Notes: generated from the sequence alone by a model not told the origin. DNA of 64,000 nucleotides from JADGNF01 sp964582085 (GCA_964582085.1 CAZOPV010000017.1:1-64000); one strand, 5' to 3'. Shown: positions 54,437 through 63,045, counted from the stretch's first letter. Numbers and translations are program-made.

Positions 54437-55563
54437 TGCAAAGAACAGGTTTCGCCAGTTTACCTCTCCACTACGGTGATGCGCCTGCATGGCTAACAAG
54501 TAGAATGCACAAGCTTGCTAAAGAAATCACAGCCATTATTATAGAGGAGTACGGCGCCGCTGCGTTTCTTGCGCGGTTGAGTGACCCTTACTGGTTTCAA
54601 GCTTTAGGATGTGTTTTAGGCTACGATTGGCACAGTTCAGGCGTAACCACGGTGGTTACAGGCGTGCTAAAAACTGCTCTTTCGGCAGAAGAGCACGGCG
54701 TAGTTGTTTGTGGCGGAAAAGGTAAAACTTCACGTAAAACACCCACAGATATCTTGGAAAGTGCGGATAAATTTGGCTTTTCAGAAGAACAACTTCAACA
54801 TTTAACGTATGCAAGCAAAATCACGGCGAAGGTTGATAACGCGGCTATCCAAGCAGGCTACCAGCTTTATCATCACGCGTTTTTTGTGACCAAAGATGCA
54901 AAGTGGGCGGTTGTACAGCAGGGCATGAGCATATCAGACCGAAGTGCACGCAGATATCATTGGCTGTCTGATGCCACAGGGGATTTTATTGTTGAGCCTC
55001 ATACGGCCATAGTTGGTGACATTAAACGTCCAATAGCGCTGAATATGACGGAAAAAACAAGCGAAAGAAACCGAAAAGTTTCAGTTGACCTAGCCAAAGA
55101 GCCGACTAAAAAACTCATGAGACTTGTTCAAACAGTTACTCCTCCGCCGCAACCAAACCAGAAGTCGCTGCAAAGTTGGCTTCCAACCGAGGCTAATGCG
55201 CAGAAACTTGCCTTTTTGGATATGCCGCGGAACATCAACTGGAAAGCCTTGTTTGAGGCGTACGAGATACAGCCCAGTAACTACGAAGAGTTGTTAAGCA
55301 TTAGGGGAGTTGGTCCGGCAACGGTGCGTGGATTGGCTCTTATTGCTGAGTTGGTGTATGGAGAAAAGCCTAGCTGGAATGATCCAGTAAAGTACAGCTT
55401 CGCCTATGGCGGCAAAGACGGCGTGCCATACCCTGTTAATCAAAGAGCCATGGATGAGTCTATAAACATCCTCAAAGAGGCAGTGCAGGCGGCGAAAGCT
55501 GGTGATAAAGAGAAAACTCGCGCATTACAGGGTCTTAGACGGTTTGTTCCGTTGGACGCATAA
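54436..55563 (+). CDS. DUF763-family protein with HhH motif
   Basis: A 375-residue protein of the conserved DUF763 family: MQRTGFASLPLHYGDAPAWL, then LSDPYWFQALGCVLGYDWHSSGVTT (the family's diagnostic signature), VVCGGKGKTSRKTP, and ISDRSARRYHWLSD. The last third has a helix-hairpin-helix LSIRGVGPATVRGLALIAEL (about 287-306), indicating DNA binding. The family is widespread in archaea and some bacteria but uncharacterised; it may be a nuclease or repair-associated protein. The first ATG at 54436 matches family starts. The DUF998 gene follows after 44 bases. Confidence 0.9.
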   Translation: MQRTGFASLPLHYGDAPAWLTSRMHKLAKEITAIIIEEYGAAAFLARLSDPYWFQALGCVLGYDWHSSGVTTVVTGVLKTALSAEEHGVVVCGGKGKTSRKTPTDILESADKFGFSEEQLQHLTYASKITAKVDNAAIQAGYQLYHHAFFVTKDAKWAVVQQGMSISDRSARRYHWLSDATGDFIVEPHTAIVGDIKRPIALNMTEKTSERNRKVSVDLAKEPTKKLMRLVQTVTPPPQPNQKSLQSWLPTEANAQKLAFLDMPRNINWKALFEAYEIQPSNYEELLSIRGVGPATVRGLALIAELVYGEKPSWNDPVKYSFAYGGKDGVPYPVNQRAMDESINILKEAVQAAKAGDKEKTRALQGLRRFVPLDA

Positions 55564-55607
55564 AACTCTTAAGTGGCAAAAGAGGAAATTACTTCTGGGT
55601 CCCAAAA

Positions 55608-56204
55608 ATGAGTACTGTACTTAAGGTCGCTGGAATTTGTGGTTTAGTAGCGCCTATTTTAGCGTTTGTGTGTATTCTTTCCGCGATTGCTTCTTATTCA
55701 CCTTTCAACTGGGTTACCAACGCACTGAGTGATCTAGGTGTGCAGGCAGGCTTCACTGCGCCAATTTTCAACTTTGGTTTGGTAATCAGTGGATTTCTGT
55801 TTCTAGTTTTTGCTGTAGGGGTATTTCAGCTAGTTAGCAAGCGATTGGTGGGAAAGGCTGGGGCCCTCTTTTTGGGTTTGGCGTGTGTATCGTTGGTGTG
55901 CATAGGCATCTTTAATGAGAGTTTTAAACCAATTCATTTTTATTTTTCTGTAGCTTTCTTTGTTTTCTTACCAGTTTCACTTCTGCTTCTTGCTGGATAT
56001 TTTTGGCTCACGGACCAACTAAAAGTGAGTTTGTTCACTCTGGTTATAGGTTTAGCCGCTGCAACTCCATGGGTATTACAGTACACAGTTCATTATGTCT
56101 CGAACGTGGCTATTCCTGAGTTTGTTTCAGCTTTCGCGGGATCGCTATGGACGGCAATTTTAGGAGCCAAGATTATGAAGAAATCGTCACAATCAAAAAG
56201 TTAA
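55608..56204 (+). CDS. DUF998-family membrane protein
   Basis: This 198-residue protein has six hydrophobic helices and the family's first-loop signature SPFNWVTNALSDLGVQAGF (about residues 31-49). DUF998 proteins are short polytopic membrane proteins with no established activity in archaea. An ATG at 55608 is unambiguous. It lies 44 bases after the DUF763 gene, and the pair are likely co-transcribed, though a functional link is unproven. The minus-strand radical SAM gene is convergent. Confidence 0.85.
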   Translation: MSTVLKVAGICGLVAPILAFVCILSAIASYSPFNWVTNALSDLGVQAGFTAPIFNFGLVISGFLFLVFAVGVFQLVSKRLVGKAGALFLGLACVSLVCIGIFNESFKPIHFYFSVAFFVFLPVSLLLLAGYFWLTDQLKVSLFTLVIGLAAATPWVLQYTVHYVSNVAIPEFVSAFAGSLWTAILGAKIMKKSSQSKS

Positions 56205-56250
56205 TTCGTAAAAAATTTCTCAGTTGAAACCATAAGATTACTTAATAGTT

Positions 56251-57240
56251 TTAGGTTTTGAGATCTTTGTAGATTTGGCTACAGCAATATGATGAAAATT
56301 TGATGTTGTACCCTTGGTGTTCGGCGTATTTTATGGCTTCCTCGCTGGGGAACGCTATAGCGTCAACTCCTGCTTTTATAGCTAAAATGTCGGTTTGGTT
56401 TCGGTGTTTACCTTTTGGTCGCATGCAACCGAGAACTATTGGTGTTTGGGGAAACAAGAAACGTGCTGTTGCTGTAACTTTGGCGATGTCAAGCGAGGTC
56501 GGCGGCATTATGTTGGCCATATTTGTGCCGTGAAGAGGCATGAAGGCGATTATAACTACTGCTGATGGTTTGTGCAGAGCTATCATATTGAGGGCTGTGA
56601 ATTCACCTTTCAACTTGCCGTGGTGTAAACCGACAATAACGTGGGGTACGTAATCTATTTTTGCGTCTTGGAGAGCTCGCAGAGATTCTGCGTAATCTTT
56701 GACTGTGACTTTGAGGTTGCATATCTCTTGTATTGTTTCGTCTGAGCCTACCACGTCGATTAAGGCAGTGTCAATTCCTGCATCTTTAAGTTGTTGTGCA
56801 GTAGTGAAGTTGATTATGCCTGTGTGAACCAGAACGGTCAAGCCCAAGTCGCGTTTTATCTTTACTATAGCAGGTATGAACTGTTTAAGCGGAACTGAAC
56901 CGTTAGATGAACATCCGCCGCTTATAAGGCAACCTAAAGCGCCTTTCCGCTTGAGTTCTACGCAGAGTTCGGTTAGTTTTTGTGGTGTGGTTGCAGCGTG
57001 CATTGTTTGTAGGATCTTTCCTTCGCAGTGTTTACATTTGAGGGCACAGACGTCGCCAGTTACGGATATTGTTGGAAATTCAGCAGGCTTGGATTGATAA
57101 GGAGTCGTTTTGTAGTACATGAAACTTGGCGCGTAAAAGTGGATTTTTTGGGTTTTCGGACGGAGTGTGCTTGCGTTAAGTAATTCTAGCAGTGCTGTGT
57201 CAGTTGCTTCCCAAATTTGGATTGCAGACTGGGGCGTCAT
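56251..57240 (-). CDS. Radical SAM protein, BioB-homologue type (COG1856-like)
   Basis: A 329-residue radical SAM enzyme. N-terminal FPTISVTGDVCALKCKHCEG carries the CxxxCxxC cluster motif (about residues 66-73). The TIM-barrel follows with LGCLISGGCSSNGSVPL (a GGCS/GGE-equivalent), LVHTGIINF, PHVIVGLHHGKL, then LGCMRPKGKHR, and the C-terminus contains SYCCSQIYKDL. The set, with the SITGxxC...CxHC layout, resembles uncharacterised homologues of biotin synthase, some of which were shown in Thermococcus to act as split lipoyl synthases. A partner subunit is not seen here. ATG 57240 is preferred over an upstream TTG. Confidence 0.8.
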   Translation of the reverse strand: MTPQSAIQIWEATDTALLELLNASTLRPKTQKIHFYAPSFMYYKTTPYQSKPAEFPTISVTGDVCALKCKHCEGKILQTMHAATTPQKLTELCVELKRKGALGCLISGGCSSNGSVPLKQFIPAIVKIKRDLGLTVLVHTGIINFTTAQQLKDAGIDTALIDVVGSDETIQEICNLKVTVKDYAESLRALQDAKIDYVPHVIVGLHHGKLKGEFTALNMIALHKPSAVVIIAFMPLHGTNMANIMPPTSLDIAKVTATARFLFPQTPIVLGCMRPKGKHRNQTDILAIKAGVDAIAFPSEEAIKYAEHQGYNIKFSSYCCSQIYKDLKT

Positions 57241-57287
57241 TATTTTATCCAAGAAGAAAATTTTGGCTCTTGTTTTAACTGTTTTGG

Positions 57288-57611
57288 TTAAGACCGAGTT
57301 CTACGCTGATTTTCCTTGGGCACTGCAGGAATAGTTTGAATGGGAGTATTGGTGCGGGTTTGGAGTTTTTCGAGACGTTTAGTAATGCTGAGAGTTTTTT
57401 GGATGGCAACGCCTCTTCGAGTTAGCTGATATAGCAATTTTTTGTTGATATAGGCTTCTTCCACAAGGCTATTTTTTAGCAGAAACTCAAGACGTTTGTT
57501 TAAGAGGAAACAATCCATTTTACATTTGTAAGCTAAAGAATCAAGTGTTAAAGGTGTTTGGGATAGGGCGTCTAATATGTCCTCGTGAGCTTCCAGTTTA
57601 GATCTCCGCAT
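57288..57611 (-). CDS. Small winged-helix regulator
   Basis: A 107-residue protein with a winged-helix domain: LEAHEDILDALSQTPLTLDSLAYKC, KMDCFLLNKRLEFLLKNSLV and YINKKLLYQLTRRGVAIQKT, followed by a basic tail. The arrangement matches archaeal wHTH regulators of about 90-110 residues. It is 48-51 bases upstream of the radical SAM gene on the same strand and could be in its operon. A near-perfect palindrome (57651-57667) and a TATA-like segment precede it, so autoregulation is likely. Confidence 0.7.
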   Translation of the reverse strand: MRRSKLEAHEDILDALSQTPLTLDSLAYKCKMDCFLLNKRLEFLLKNSLVEEAYINKKLLYQLTRRGVAIQKTLSITKRLEKLQTRTNTPIQTIPAVPKENQRRTRS

Positions 57612-57650
57612 CGGCGTCCGCTCACAGTTTGAGTGGTATATTTTTAATAA

Positions 57651-57667
57651 AGCGCTTATGAAGCGCT
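57651..57667. promoter_or_regulatory. 17-bp palindrome upstream of the winged-helix gene
   Basis: AGCGCTT-ATG-AAGCGCT is a perfect inverted repeat of 7-bp arms with a 3-base centre, beside a TATTTTTAATAAA-type TATA on the minus strand (57638-57650). It is a strong candidate operator for the winged-helix regulator 40 bases away. Confidence 0.5.
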
Positions 57668-57858
57668 AATCAGTAATGAAACTCCATAAGGCGATGCGTT
57701 TTAAGTTTCGGGAAGTTACACTAATTCCACTGAACGCGTTTTTTGTGAGAAGTAACTATATTGTTTCTTCAGAGGGAGCTATAATTATTTAAAAAGGTGG
57801 GGAGGAAATTTTTTATTCTATTCTTACCTAATATATAGGTAATTGGAAGGAATTATTG

Positions 57859-58119
57859 TTGGTTGACCTCGAATTAACAGAAGTAGGTATCGTAAAGCAT
57901 TTTTTCCCCAAGATAAGTGTCGCCGTTATAGAACTTACGGCGCCTATAGCTGTGGGAGAACAAATAGTGGTTAAGGGACCAGCAACTGATTTTGAGCAGG
58001 TTGTCGACTCAATGCAAATAGAGCATGAGAACATAAAAAGAGCTGAAGGCGGTCAAAACGTAGGTTTGAAAGTGGTGCACCCAGTTAAAGAGCGGGATGT
58101 TGTCTACAAAAAAATGTAG
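57859..58119 (+). CDS. EF-Tu domain-2-like (translation-factor-like) small protein
   Basis: An 86-residue beta-barrel protein: VDLELTEVGIVKHFFPKISVAV, VGEQIVVKGPATDFEQVV, DSMQIEHENIKRAEGGQNVGLKV. The pattern VGxV ... GExIVVKGP ... SMQIEH..I..A..G..VGLK corresponds to domain 2 of translational GTPases. No GTPase domain is fused, so it is a stand-alone module seen in several archaea, with unknown function. TTG at 57859 follows GGAAGG by 8 bases; another TTG at 57856 is only 5 bases away. Convergent with sufB. Confidence 0.85.
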   Translation: MVDLELTEVGIVKHFFPKISVAVIELTAPIAVGEQIVVKGPATDFEQVVDSMQIEHENIKRAEGGQNVGLKVVHPVKERDVVYKKM

Positions 58120-58132
58120 TCTGCATTTATGG

Positions 58133-59263
58133 TTAAGCACCTTCAGTTGAAGCGTCTATTATACTTTTTATTTCGGAGTTCAAAGCAGCAGGTAGGCCTA
58201 AAATGCCCACGTCCATGAATCCTCGGATAATCAACGATACCGCTTGCTCCCGTGAAAGTTTACGGGTCATCAAATAGGTTATTTCTTTCTCGCTGATTTT
58301 CCCCACTGCCGCTTCATGTGTGATCTCTACGCCTTTCTTTTTTGCAATTAACTCTGGTATAGACTGTAGAAGTGATTCGTCGTCCATGAGTAAACCACGA
58401 CACTCCAAGTGTCCTTTGCACTCTGAACTGTCTCCTTCGATCATGCCTCGAATTATCATCTTGGAGCCTTCGCGTGCTATGGCGCGGCTAATCATTTCGG
58501 CTTTGCTGCTTTTTCCTCTGAGGACTGCTTTTGAACCTATGTCCATTTGACTATTTTTATGTCCGTACAGTATGCTATTGAAGCTCACCCGCGAGTTTGC
58601 ACCTTTGCAGTATGCAATAGGGTACATTTGTACATCCCTAACGGGACGCATACAAACATAGTTAGACACGAAAATGCCGCCGTCATCTATTTCAGCAGCA
58701 CTTCTGGGACGTACTAGCGTGTTCTCGCTCCACTGGTGAATCATTGTAAAGTTTAGCATCGCGTTTTTTTTAACGTAGATTTCTGAAATTCCCAAGTGGG
58801 CAGCATTTGGAACACTTGAATGTTGGAGACAACTTGTGATTATATTTGCCTTGGAGGCTTCTTCAGCGATTATAATGTTATGTACTCGTTGCTCCAGATT
58901 TTTCTGGGTAATCAGCAAGCATGACTGAAGAGGAAAAGTTAATTCCGCCCCAGGTAAAATTCTCATGAAGTAGCCTCCGCTATAGTCTTGGGCAACTTTT
59001 TTAGTGAATTCGTCTTTGTTTTTGTCCACTAATTTCCACATATAATTATCAAGCCAGTTGTATTTCTGCAATGCAGTCTTAATGTCCATGAGTTCCAATT
59101 TGCCCTCAAAGAGTTCGTTAACTTTTGAGTGTATGGTTTTCTGGTCAATATGGAAAAAGGTACCAGCGCGTTTGTTCTCTTGTATCTCTACACCTGCTTT
59201 CTGTGCTTCTTCGAGAATTTCATGTGGAATATTTACAAGTTCACTGGGTTTTTTGCTGCTCAC
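58133..59263 (-). CDS. sufB: SufB/SufD-family Fe-S cluster scaffold protein
   Basis: A 376-residue SufB/D-fold protein forming a right-handed beta-helix that scaffolds Fe-S clusters with SufC. The family core is visible: AHLGISEIYVKKNAMLNFTM, then ISNYVCMRPVRDV-type strands, then the C-terminal KGHLECRGLLMDDESL and HEAAVGKISEKEITYLMTRKL (the helical H-E-A-A-x-G motif), with SRGFMDVGILGLP-like end. A GTG at 59263 with AGGGGTGG just upstream is used; another GTG at 59278 has no ribosome-binding site. It overlaps sufC by 23 bases. The gene pair is the minimal, two-gene type. Confidence 0.9.
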   Translation of the reverse strand: MSSKKPSELVNIPHEILEEAQKAGVEIQENKRAGTFFHIDQKTIHSKVNELFEGKLELMDIKTALQKYNWLDNYMWKLVDKNKDEFTKKVAQDYSGGYFMRILPGAELTFPLQSCLLITQKNLEQRVHNIIIAEEASKANIITSCLQHSSVPNAAHLGISEIYVKKNAMLNFTMIHQWSENTLVRPRSAAEIDDGGIFVSNYVCMRPVRDVQMYPIAYCKGANSRVSFNSILYGHKNSQMDIGSKAVLRGKSSKAEMISRAIAREGSKMIIRGMIEGDSSECKGHLECRGLLMDDESLLQSIPELIAKKKGVEITHEAAVGKISEKEITYLMTRKLSREQAVSLIIRGFMDVGILGLPAALNSEIKSIIDASTEGA

Positions 59264-60014
59264 TCTGCCACCCCTCACGTTTTCTCATGCGACATGCTAC
59301 ACACCCTTCGTAGCCAAGTTTTTTGATGTCATCGTAAATGTCCAAAGGCTCGGTAAAACAGTGAAATTGGCCTTCAAGCAAGATGCACCCATACCCTGCT
59401 TTTACATGTTCCATAATATCGCCTTTATGAGTGATTATCAATGCACTGCTTCCTGTGGTTTCTGTATAATGCTGGATTTCCATAGCTATTAGGCGTAGGC
59501 TTTCCACGTCCACGCCGCTGTCAGGTTCGTCTAACAGTAAAAGTTTCGGTTTTAAGAAAATTAGTTGCAGAATTTCGCTACGTTTTCGTTCTCCGCCTGA
59601 AAATCCAACGTTGATTTCCCGATCCAAAAAGTTTGTTAGACGAAAAGCTTCGATTCGCTTCTGTTCTTCTTCAGTAAACTTGTCCGTTGGAGCTTTTCCT
59701 AAACATAGCTTTAGCAAGTCGCCTAACCTTACACCTGTGATTTCTGGGGGATTTTGGAAGCTAACCACAATGCCAAGTTTGGCGCGTTCGTCTACGCCTT
59801 TGTTGGTTATGTCTTGACCCATAAAAAGAATTTTGCCTGAGACCACTTCGTAGCCTGGAAGCCCCATAAGTGTGCTTATAAGGGTAGTTTTCCCTGAGCC
59901 ATTGGGTCCAAAAAGAATGTGACTGACGCCCTGCTTTAAGCTGAAGTTCATATTTTTGAGGATATACTTGTCTTCGACTTTGACAGACAAGTCTTTGACT
60001 TCAAGAATATCCAT
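59241..60014 (-). CDS. sufC: SufC-type ABC ATPase
   Basis: A 257-residue ABC ATPase: Walker A LFGPNGSGKTTLIST (about residues 33-47), Q-loop VVSFQNPPEITG, ABC signature NVGFSGGERKRSEILQL (about 138-154), Walker B PKLLLLDEPDSGVDVESL, and the H-loop LIITHKGDIMEHV. It powers Fe-S assembly with SufB. The C-terminal tail is extended with EGCVACRMRKREG: a CxxC pair outside the ABC core that is not part of classic E. coli SufC. An ATG at 60014 sits just after a GTGATC segment matching the anti-Shine-Dalgarno. The MazG-like gene ends 50 bases upstream. Confidence 0.93.
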   Translation of the reverse strand: MDILEVKDLSVKVEDKYILKNMNFSLKQGVSHILFGPNGSGKTTLISTLMGLPGYEVVSGKILFMGQDITNKGVDERAKLGIVVSFQNPPEITGVRLGDLLKLCLGKAPTDKFTEEEQKRIEAFRLTNFLDREINVGFSGGERKRSEILQLIFLKPKLLLLDEPDSGVDVESLRLIAMEIQHYTETTGSSALIITHKGDIMEHVKAGYGCILLEGQFHCFTEPLDIYDDIKKLGYEGCVACRMRKREGWQSEQQKTQ

Positions 60015-60063
60015 ATTGATCACTTTAGGAGTATCGCGAGGGAAAAATAAACTTTTGCAGTCT

Positions 60064-60372
60064 TCAGTTTATAGATCCAAGGATATATTCGTCGATTGTT
60101 TGCAGGAAAGATTCTTCCAAGTTGACGCTGGAATTTTCAGCTAGCACAAACGTCAGGTAAAGTAGCTCTGAAAACAGTTTTTGCAAAGCTTCTTTTTGCA
60201 CCAAAGTACTGTCGCCGCCATTGGTGTTTTGAAGCTTAGAAAGTACAGTTTCGGCTCGTTTAACCAGCTCCAAAGCTATGTTAATTGCTGTGGTAGGTTT
60301 TTCTTTTTTTATTTCCAGCTTCTTGAAGGTTTTCCAGCAGAGGTGCTGGACATCACGTAACGTTAATGACAA
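60064..60372 (-). CDS. Degenerate MazG-like helical protein
   Basis: A 102-residue helical protein opening (L)SLTLRDVQHLCWKTFKKLE with TTG at 60372 (GGTG 6 bases upstream). ALELVKRAETVL and SELLYLTFVLAENSSVNLEESFLQTIDEYI follow the helix pattern of MazG-type NTP pyrophosphohydrolases, including the terminal NLEES motif. The second helix pair lacks the usual ExxD acidic metal ligands, so pyrophosphatase activity is doubtful. It lies just upstream of sufC on the same strand and is probably the first gene of that operon. Its role there is unknown. Confidence 0.55.
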   Translation of the reverse strand: MSLTLRDVQHLCWKTFKKLEIKKEKPTTAINIALELVKRAETVLSKLQNTNGGDSTLVQKEALQKLFSELLYLTFVLAENSSVNLEESFLQTIDEYILGSIN

Positions 60373-60429
60373 GTAACACACCAATTGAACGGTAAGTTTT
60401 CGAGAATATAACTTTTAACAAAACAATTG

Positions 60430-60450
60430 CAGTTCAGATTTTTTGAACTG
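60430..60450. promoter_or_regulatory. Inverted repeat in the divergent promoter region before the PAS kinase
   Basis: CAGTTCA-GATTTTT-TGAACTG is a 7-bp-arm inverted repeat with a 7-base spacer, 100 bases before the kinase ATG and 58 bases beyond the MazG-like start. Its GTTCAGATT...TGAAC arms resemble the palindrome at 20697-20711. Possible regulator site. Confidence 0.35.
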
Positions 60451-60550
60451 GGAAGTTGGATTGATGGTTCATAAGTCTTTATTAAAAGTTCTCAATTTAG
60501 TGTTTTCAGCATCTGCAACTGCAGTTAGTAGCTGCGGAGAAGAATAAAAG

Positions 60551-63028
60551 ATGGAAGATACGCAAAGCGCCACAAGAGAAGCGAGGAGACTTTTTTTCGA
60601 GAGAAAACTCAGAGGTGAAGAATCAATATTTAGTACTCAAGAAAGGCAGGTTAAGGATGTCGACGAAAACAGGAATTTTATAGCGCTTCTCAACCTTATT
60701 GCTGACCCTGCGGTTGTAGTTGATGAAGAAGGTTTTTTTGTCATTTTAAATGAAGCATTTGAAAGTTATACGGGCTTAAAAAATGAGCAATTAATTGGTA
60801 CTTCTTTTTTGGACTTGGAAATTGTCCACCCAAAAAGCAAAGCTTTGCTACTAGAAAATTTAAAAAAGAGATGTATTGGTTTACATGTTGAACCTTATGA
60901 AGTAAGCTTTATCAATCACAAAACAGGGGAAACTGGTTACTTTGAAGTAAACGCAAAAAAAATTATCCATAAAGAACGGGTTGCAGATTTGGTTATTTTC
61001 CGAGATATAACTCAGCGAAAGAAAAATGAAGCGCAGCTTAAGAAGTATGCAGAAGAGCTTGAATTGCTTGTCACCAAAAAAGCTGCTGAAATTATAGAAA
61101 GCGAAGCTAAATTGCGCGGTGTCTTTGAGTCGTCTCCCGACGCTATTTTTGTTTTAGATACTAAAGGCACAATTATGGAATGTAATCAAGCAGCTTTGAA
61201 AATGTTAGGTTTTTCTTCCAAAAAGAGTCTCATAGGCAAAAATAGTTTAAGCTATACGAAAGAGGAGCAGAGTGAAAGAATTATTGACGCGTTACAAGGA
61301 CAACTCTCTGTGGGAGACGTAGTTAGAGACATTGATTATACATTCCTGAGGCAGGATGGGAAAAGAATTAACTGCGAACTTACAGCCAGCAATGTAAGGG
61401 ACACATCAGGAAAACACATAGCGACAGTAGTTGTAGCAAAAGACGTCACGGAACGCAGACAATTGGAGATTGAACTGCGTAGTAGCGAGGAGCGCTTTCG
61501 GGCCATTAGCACATTTGCATCTGACGCAATAGTATTGCTAGATGCTACTGAAACTATTATTTATTGGAATCCAGCGGCTGAGAAAATTTTTGGATATACG
61601 AAAGAGGAGGTACTTGGCAGAAAACTAGGCAGTCTCATCGTTCCCGCGAAACATAATCATAACAGTTCAGAGTTATCAGATAAAGTTTTGATGCCTAATG
61701 AAGTATCAGGAAAAAGTTTTGGCACCATAGCAACCAAAAAAGACGGAACAGAATTTCCCATAGAAGTGACGATTTCCACATTTAATATTCAAAGTGCCTC
61801 TTTCATGTTAAATATAATTCGTGACGTTTCTGAGCGTAAAAAAATGGAAGAGAAACTCAAGCAAGAACGCGATATGCTGGAAAGTATTACTCGAAACATA
61901 GGCGCTGGTCTTACGATAATTGATAAAAACTACCGCATAGTTTGGGCTAACAGTCTTTTGAAGCAAATACCAGGATTTGCAGAGGGTAAACTATGCTACA
62001 CTACCTATGAAAAGCGGCAATCTCCATGCCCTGATTGCGGGGTAACTAAGATTTTTAAATTCAATATAGACTTTGATACGCATGAATGGTTCTACACAGA
62101 CTTATGTGGTAGGCGCCATTATTATCAACTCATTGTAACCCCCATTAGAGATAAAAGCGGTACAGTTATAGCAGCGTTAGAGCTCTCAGTGGACATAACT
62201 GATAAGAAGGAACTGGAAAACAAGATCAAAGAGTATTCACGAAAACTGGAACATCTAGTCAAAAAAAGAACTAAACAGCTCCATCAAACACAGGCTAAAC
62301 TTGTCCAAGCGGAGAGGCTTGCTGCCATAGGTGAACTGGCAGGTATGGTTGGCCATGACTTGCGTAACCCCTTGACAAGCATCAAAGGCGCAGTTTACAT
62401 TTTAAAAAGGAAGTATGGAAACATTTTAGGAACAGAAGCAAAAGAGATATTCTCTATAATCGACAAGAGCATCGAGCATTCAAACAAGATCATTAACGAT
62501 CTGGCAGACTACTCGCGTACAATCAAACTTGAACGTTCGGACATAACCCCGCGATTACTGTTAATAAATGCCCTATCAATGATTGAAGTACCACAACACA
62601 TACAAGTTATTGACAAAACAGAAGACACGCCTGTAATTAAAGTTGATGTTGAAAAGATAAGCAGAGTTTTCATGAACATAATTAAAAACGCCATAGAAGC
62701 AATGCCACACGGGGGAACCTTAACAGTAATTAGTCAAAAACAAAAAAACAAAGTGGAAATCGCCTTCAAAGACACGGGCATTGGCATGACACGCGAAACC
62801 ATTAACAGGCTTTGGACACCGCTTTTCACAACAAAGGCAAAAGGTATGGGATTTGGATTAGCCATCTGTAAAAGAATAGTCGAAGCCCACGAAGGCAAAA
62901 TTATAGTAGAAAGTGAAGTTGACAAAGGCTCCACCTTCATATTGACGTTACCCATAGAACCTGAGCCGTTTGAAACAACAGAGGAACAATGGATAATCGC
63001 AGACTACCTATCTCAGACTATCAGTTAA
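60551..63028 (+). CDS. Multi-PAS sensor histidine kinase (orphan)
   Basis: An 825-residue, apparently soluble kinase with four PAS modules in order (about 40-160, 185-310, 315-435 and 440-560), coiled-coil linkers, HisKA with phospho-His GHDLRNPLTSIKGAV (about 601-615), and HATPase (IIKNAIEAMPHGGTLTV, FKDTGIGMTRETINRLW, LFTTKAKGMGFGLAICKRIVEAHEG). The fourth PAS carries CYTTYEKRQSPCPDCGVTKIF, a cysteine cluster as in metal- or redox-sensing PAS domains. The kinase half is close to that of the gene at 48450. No response regulator is next to it. No membrane helices, so it senses a cytoplasmic signal. Confidence 0.92.
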   Translation: MEDTQSATREARRLFFERKLRGEESIFSTQERQVKDVDENRNFIALLNLIADPAVVVDEEGFFVILNEAFESYTGLKNEQLIGTSFLDLEIVHPKSKALLLENLKKRCIGLHVEPYEVSFINHKTGETGYFEVNAKKIIHKERVADLVIFRDITQRKKNEAQLKKYAEELELLVTKKAAEIIESEAKLRGVFESSPDAIFVLDTKGTIMECNQAALKMLGFSSKKSLIGKNSLSYTKEEQSERIIDALQGQLSVGDVVRDIDYTFLRQDGKRINCELTASNVRDTSGKHIATVVVAKDVTERRQLEIELRSSEERFRAISTFASDAIVLLDATETIIYWNPAAEKIFGYTKEEVLGRKLGSLIVPAKHNHNSSELSDKVLMPNEVSGKSFGTIATKKDGTEFPIEVTISTFNIQSASFMLNIIRDVSERKKMEEKLKQERDMLESITRNIGAGLTIIDKNYRIVWANSLLKQIPGFAEGKLCYTTYEKRQSPCPDCGVTKIFKFNIDFDTHEWFYTDLCGRRHYYQLIVTPIRDKSGTVIAALELSVDITDKKELENKIKEYSRKLEHLVKKRTKQLHQTQAKLVQAERLAAIGELAGMVGHDLRNPLTSIKGAVYILKRKYGNILGTEAKEIFSIIDKSIEHSNKIINDLADYSRTIKLERSDITPRLLLINALSMIEVPQHIQVIDKTEDTPVIKVDVEKISRVFMNIIKNAIEAMPHGGTLTVISQKQKNKVEIAFKDTGIGMTRETINRLWTPLFTTKAKGMGFGLAICKRIVEAHEGKIIVESEVDKGSTFILTLPIEPEPFETTEEQWIIADYLSQTIS

Positions 63029-63045
63029 ACTTCAAGTTTACGTGC

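Noticed and set aside
60500..60540. AACTGCAGTT and GCAGTTAGTAGCTGC-like repeats before the PAS kinase
   Set aside because: Short palindromic words of this kind are common by chance; they do not align with a TATA box or ribosome-binding site.
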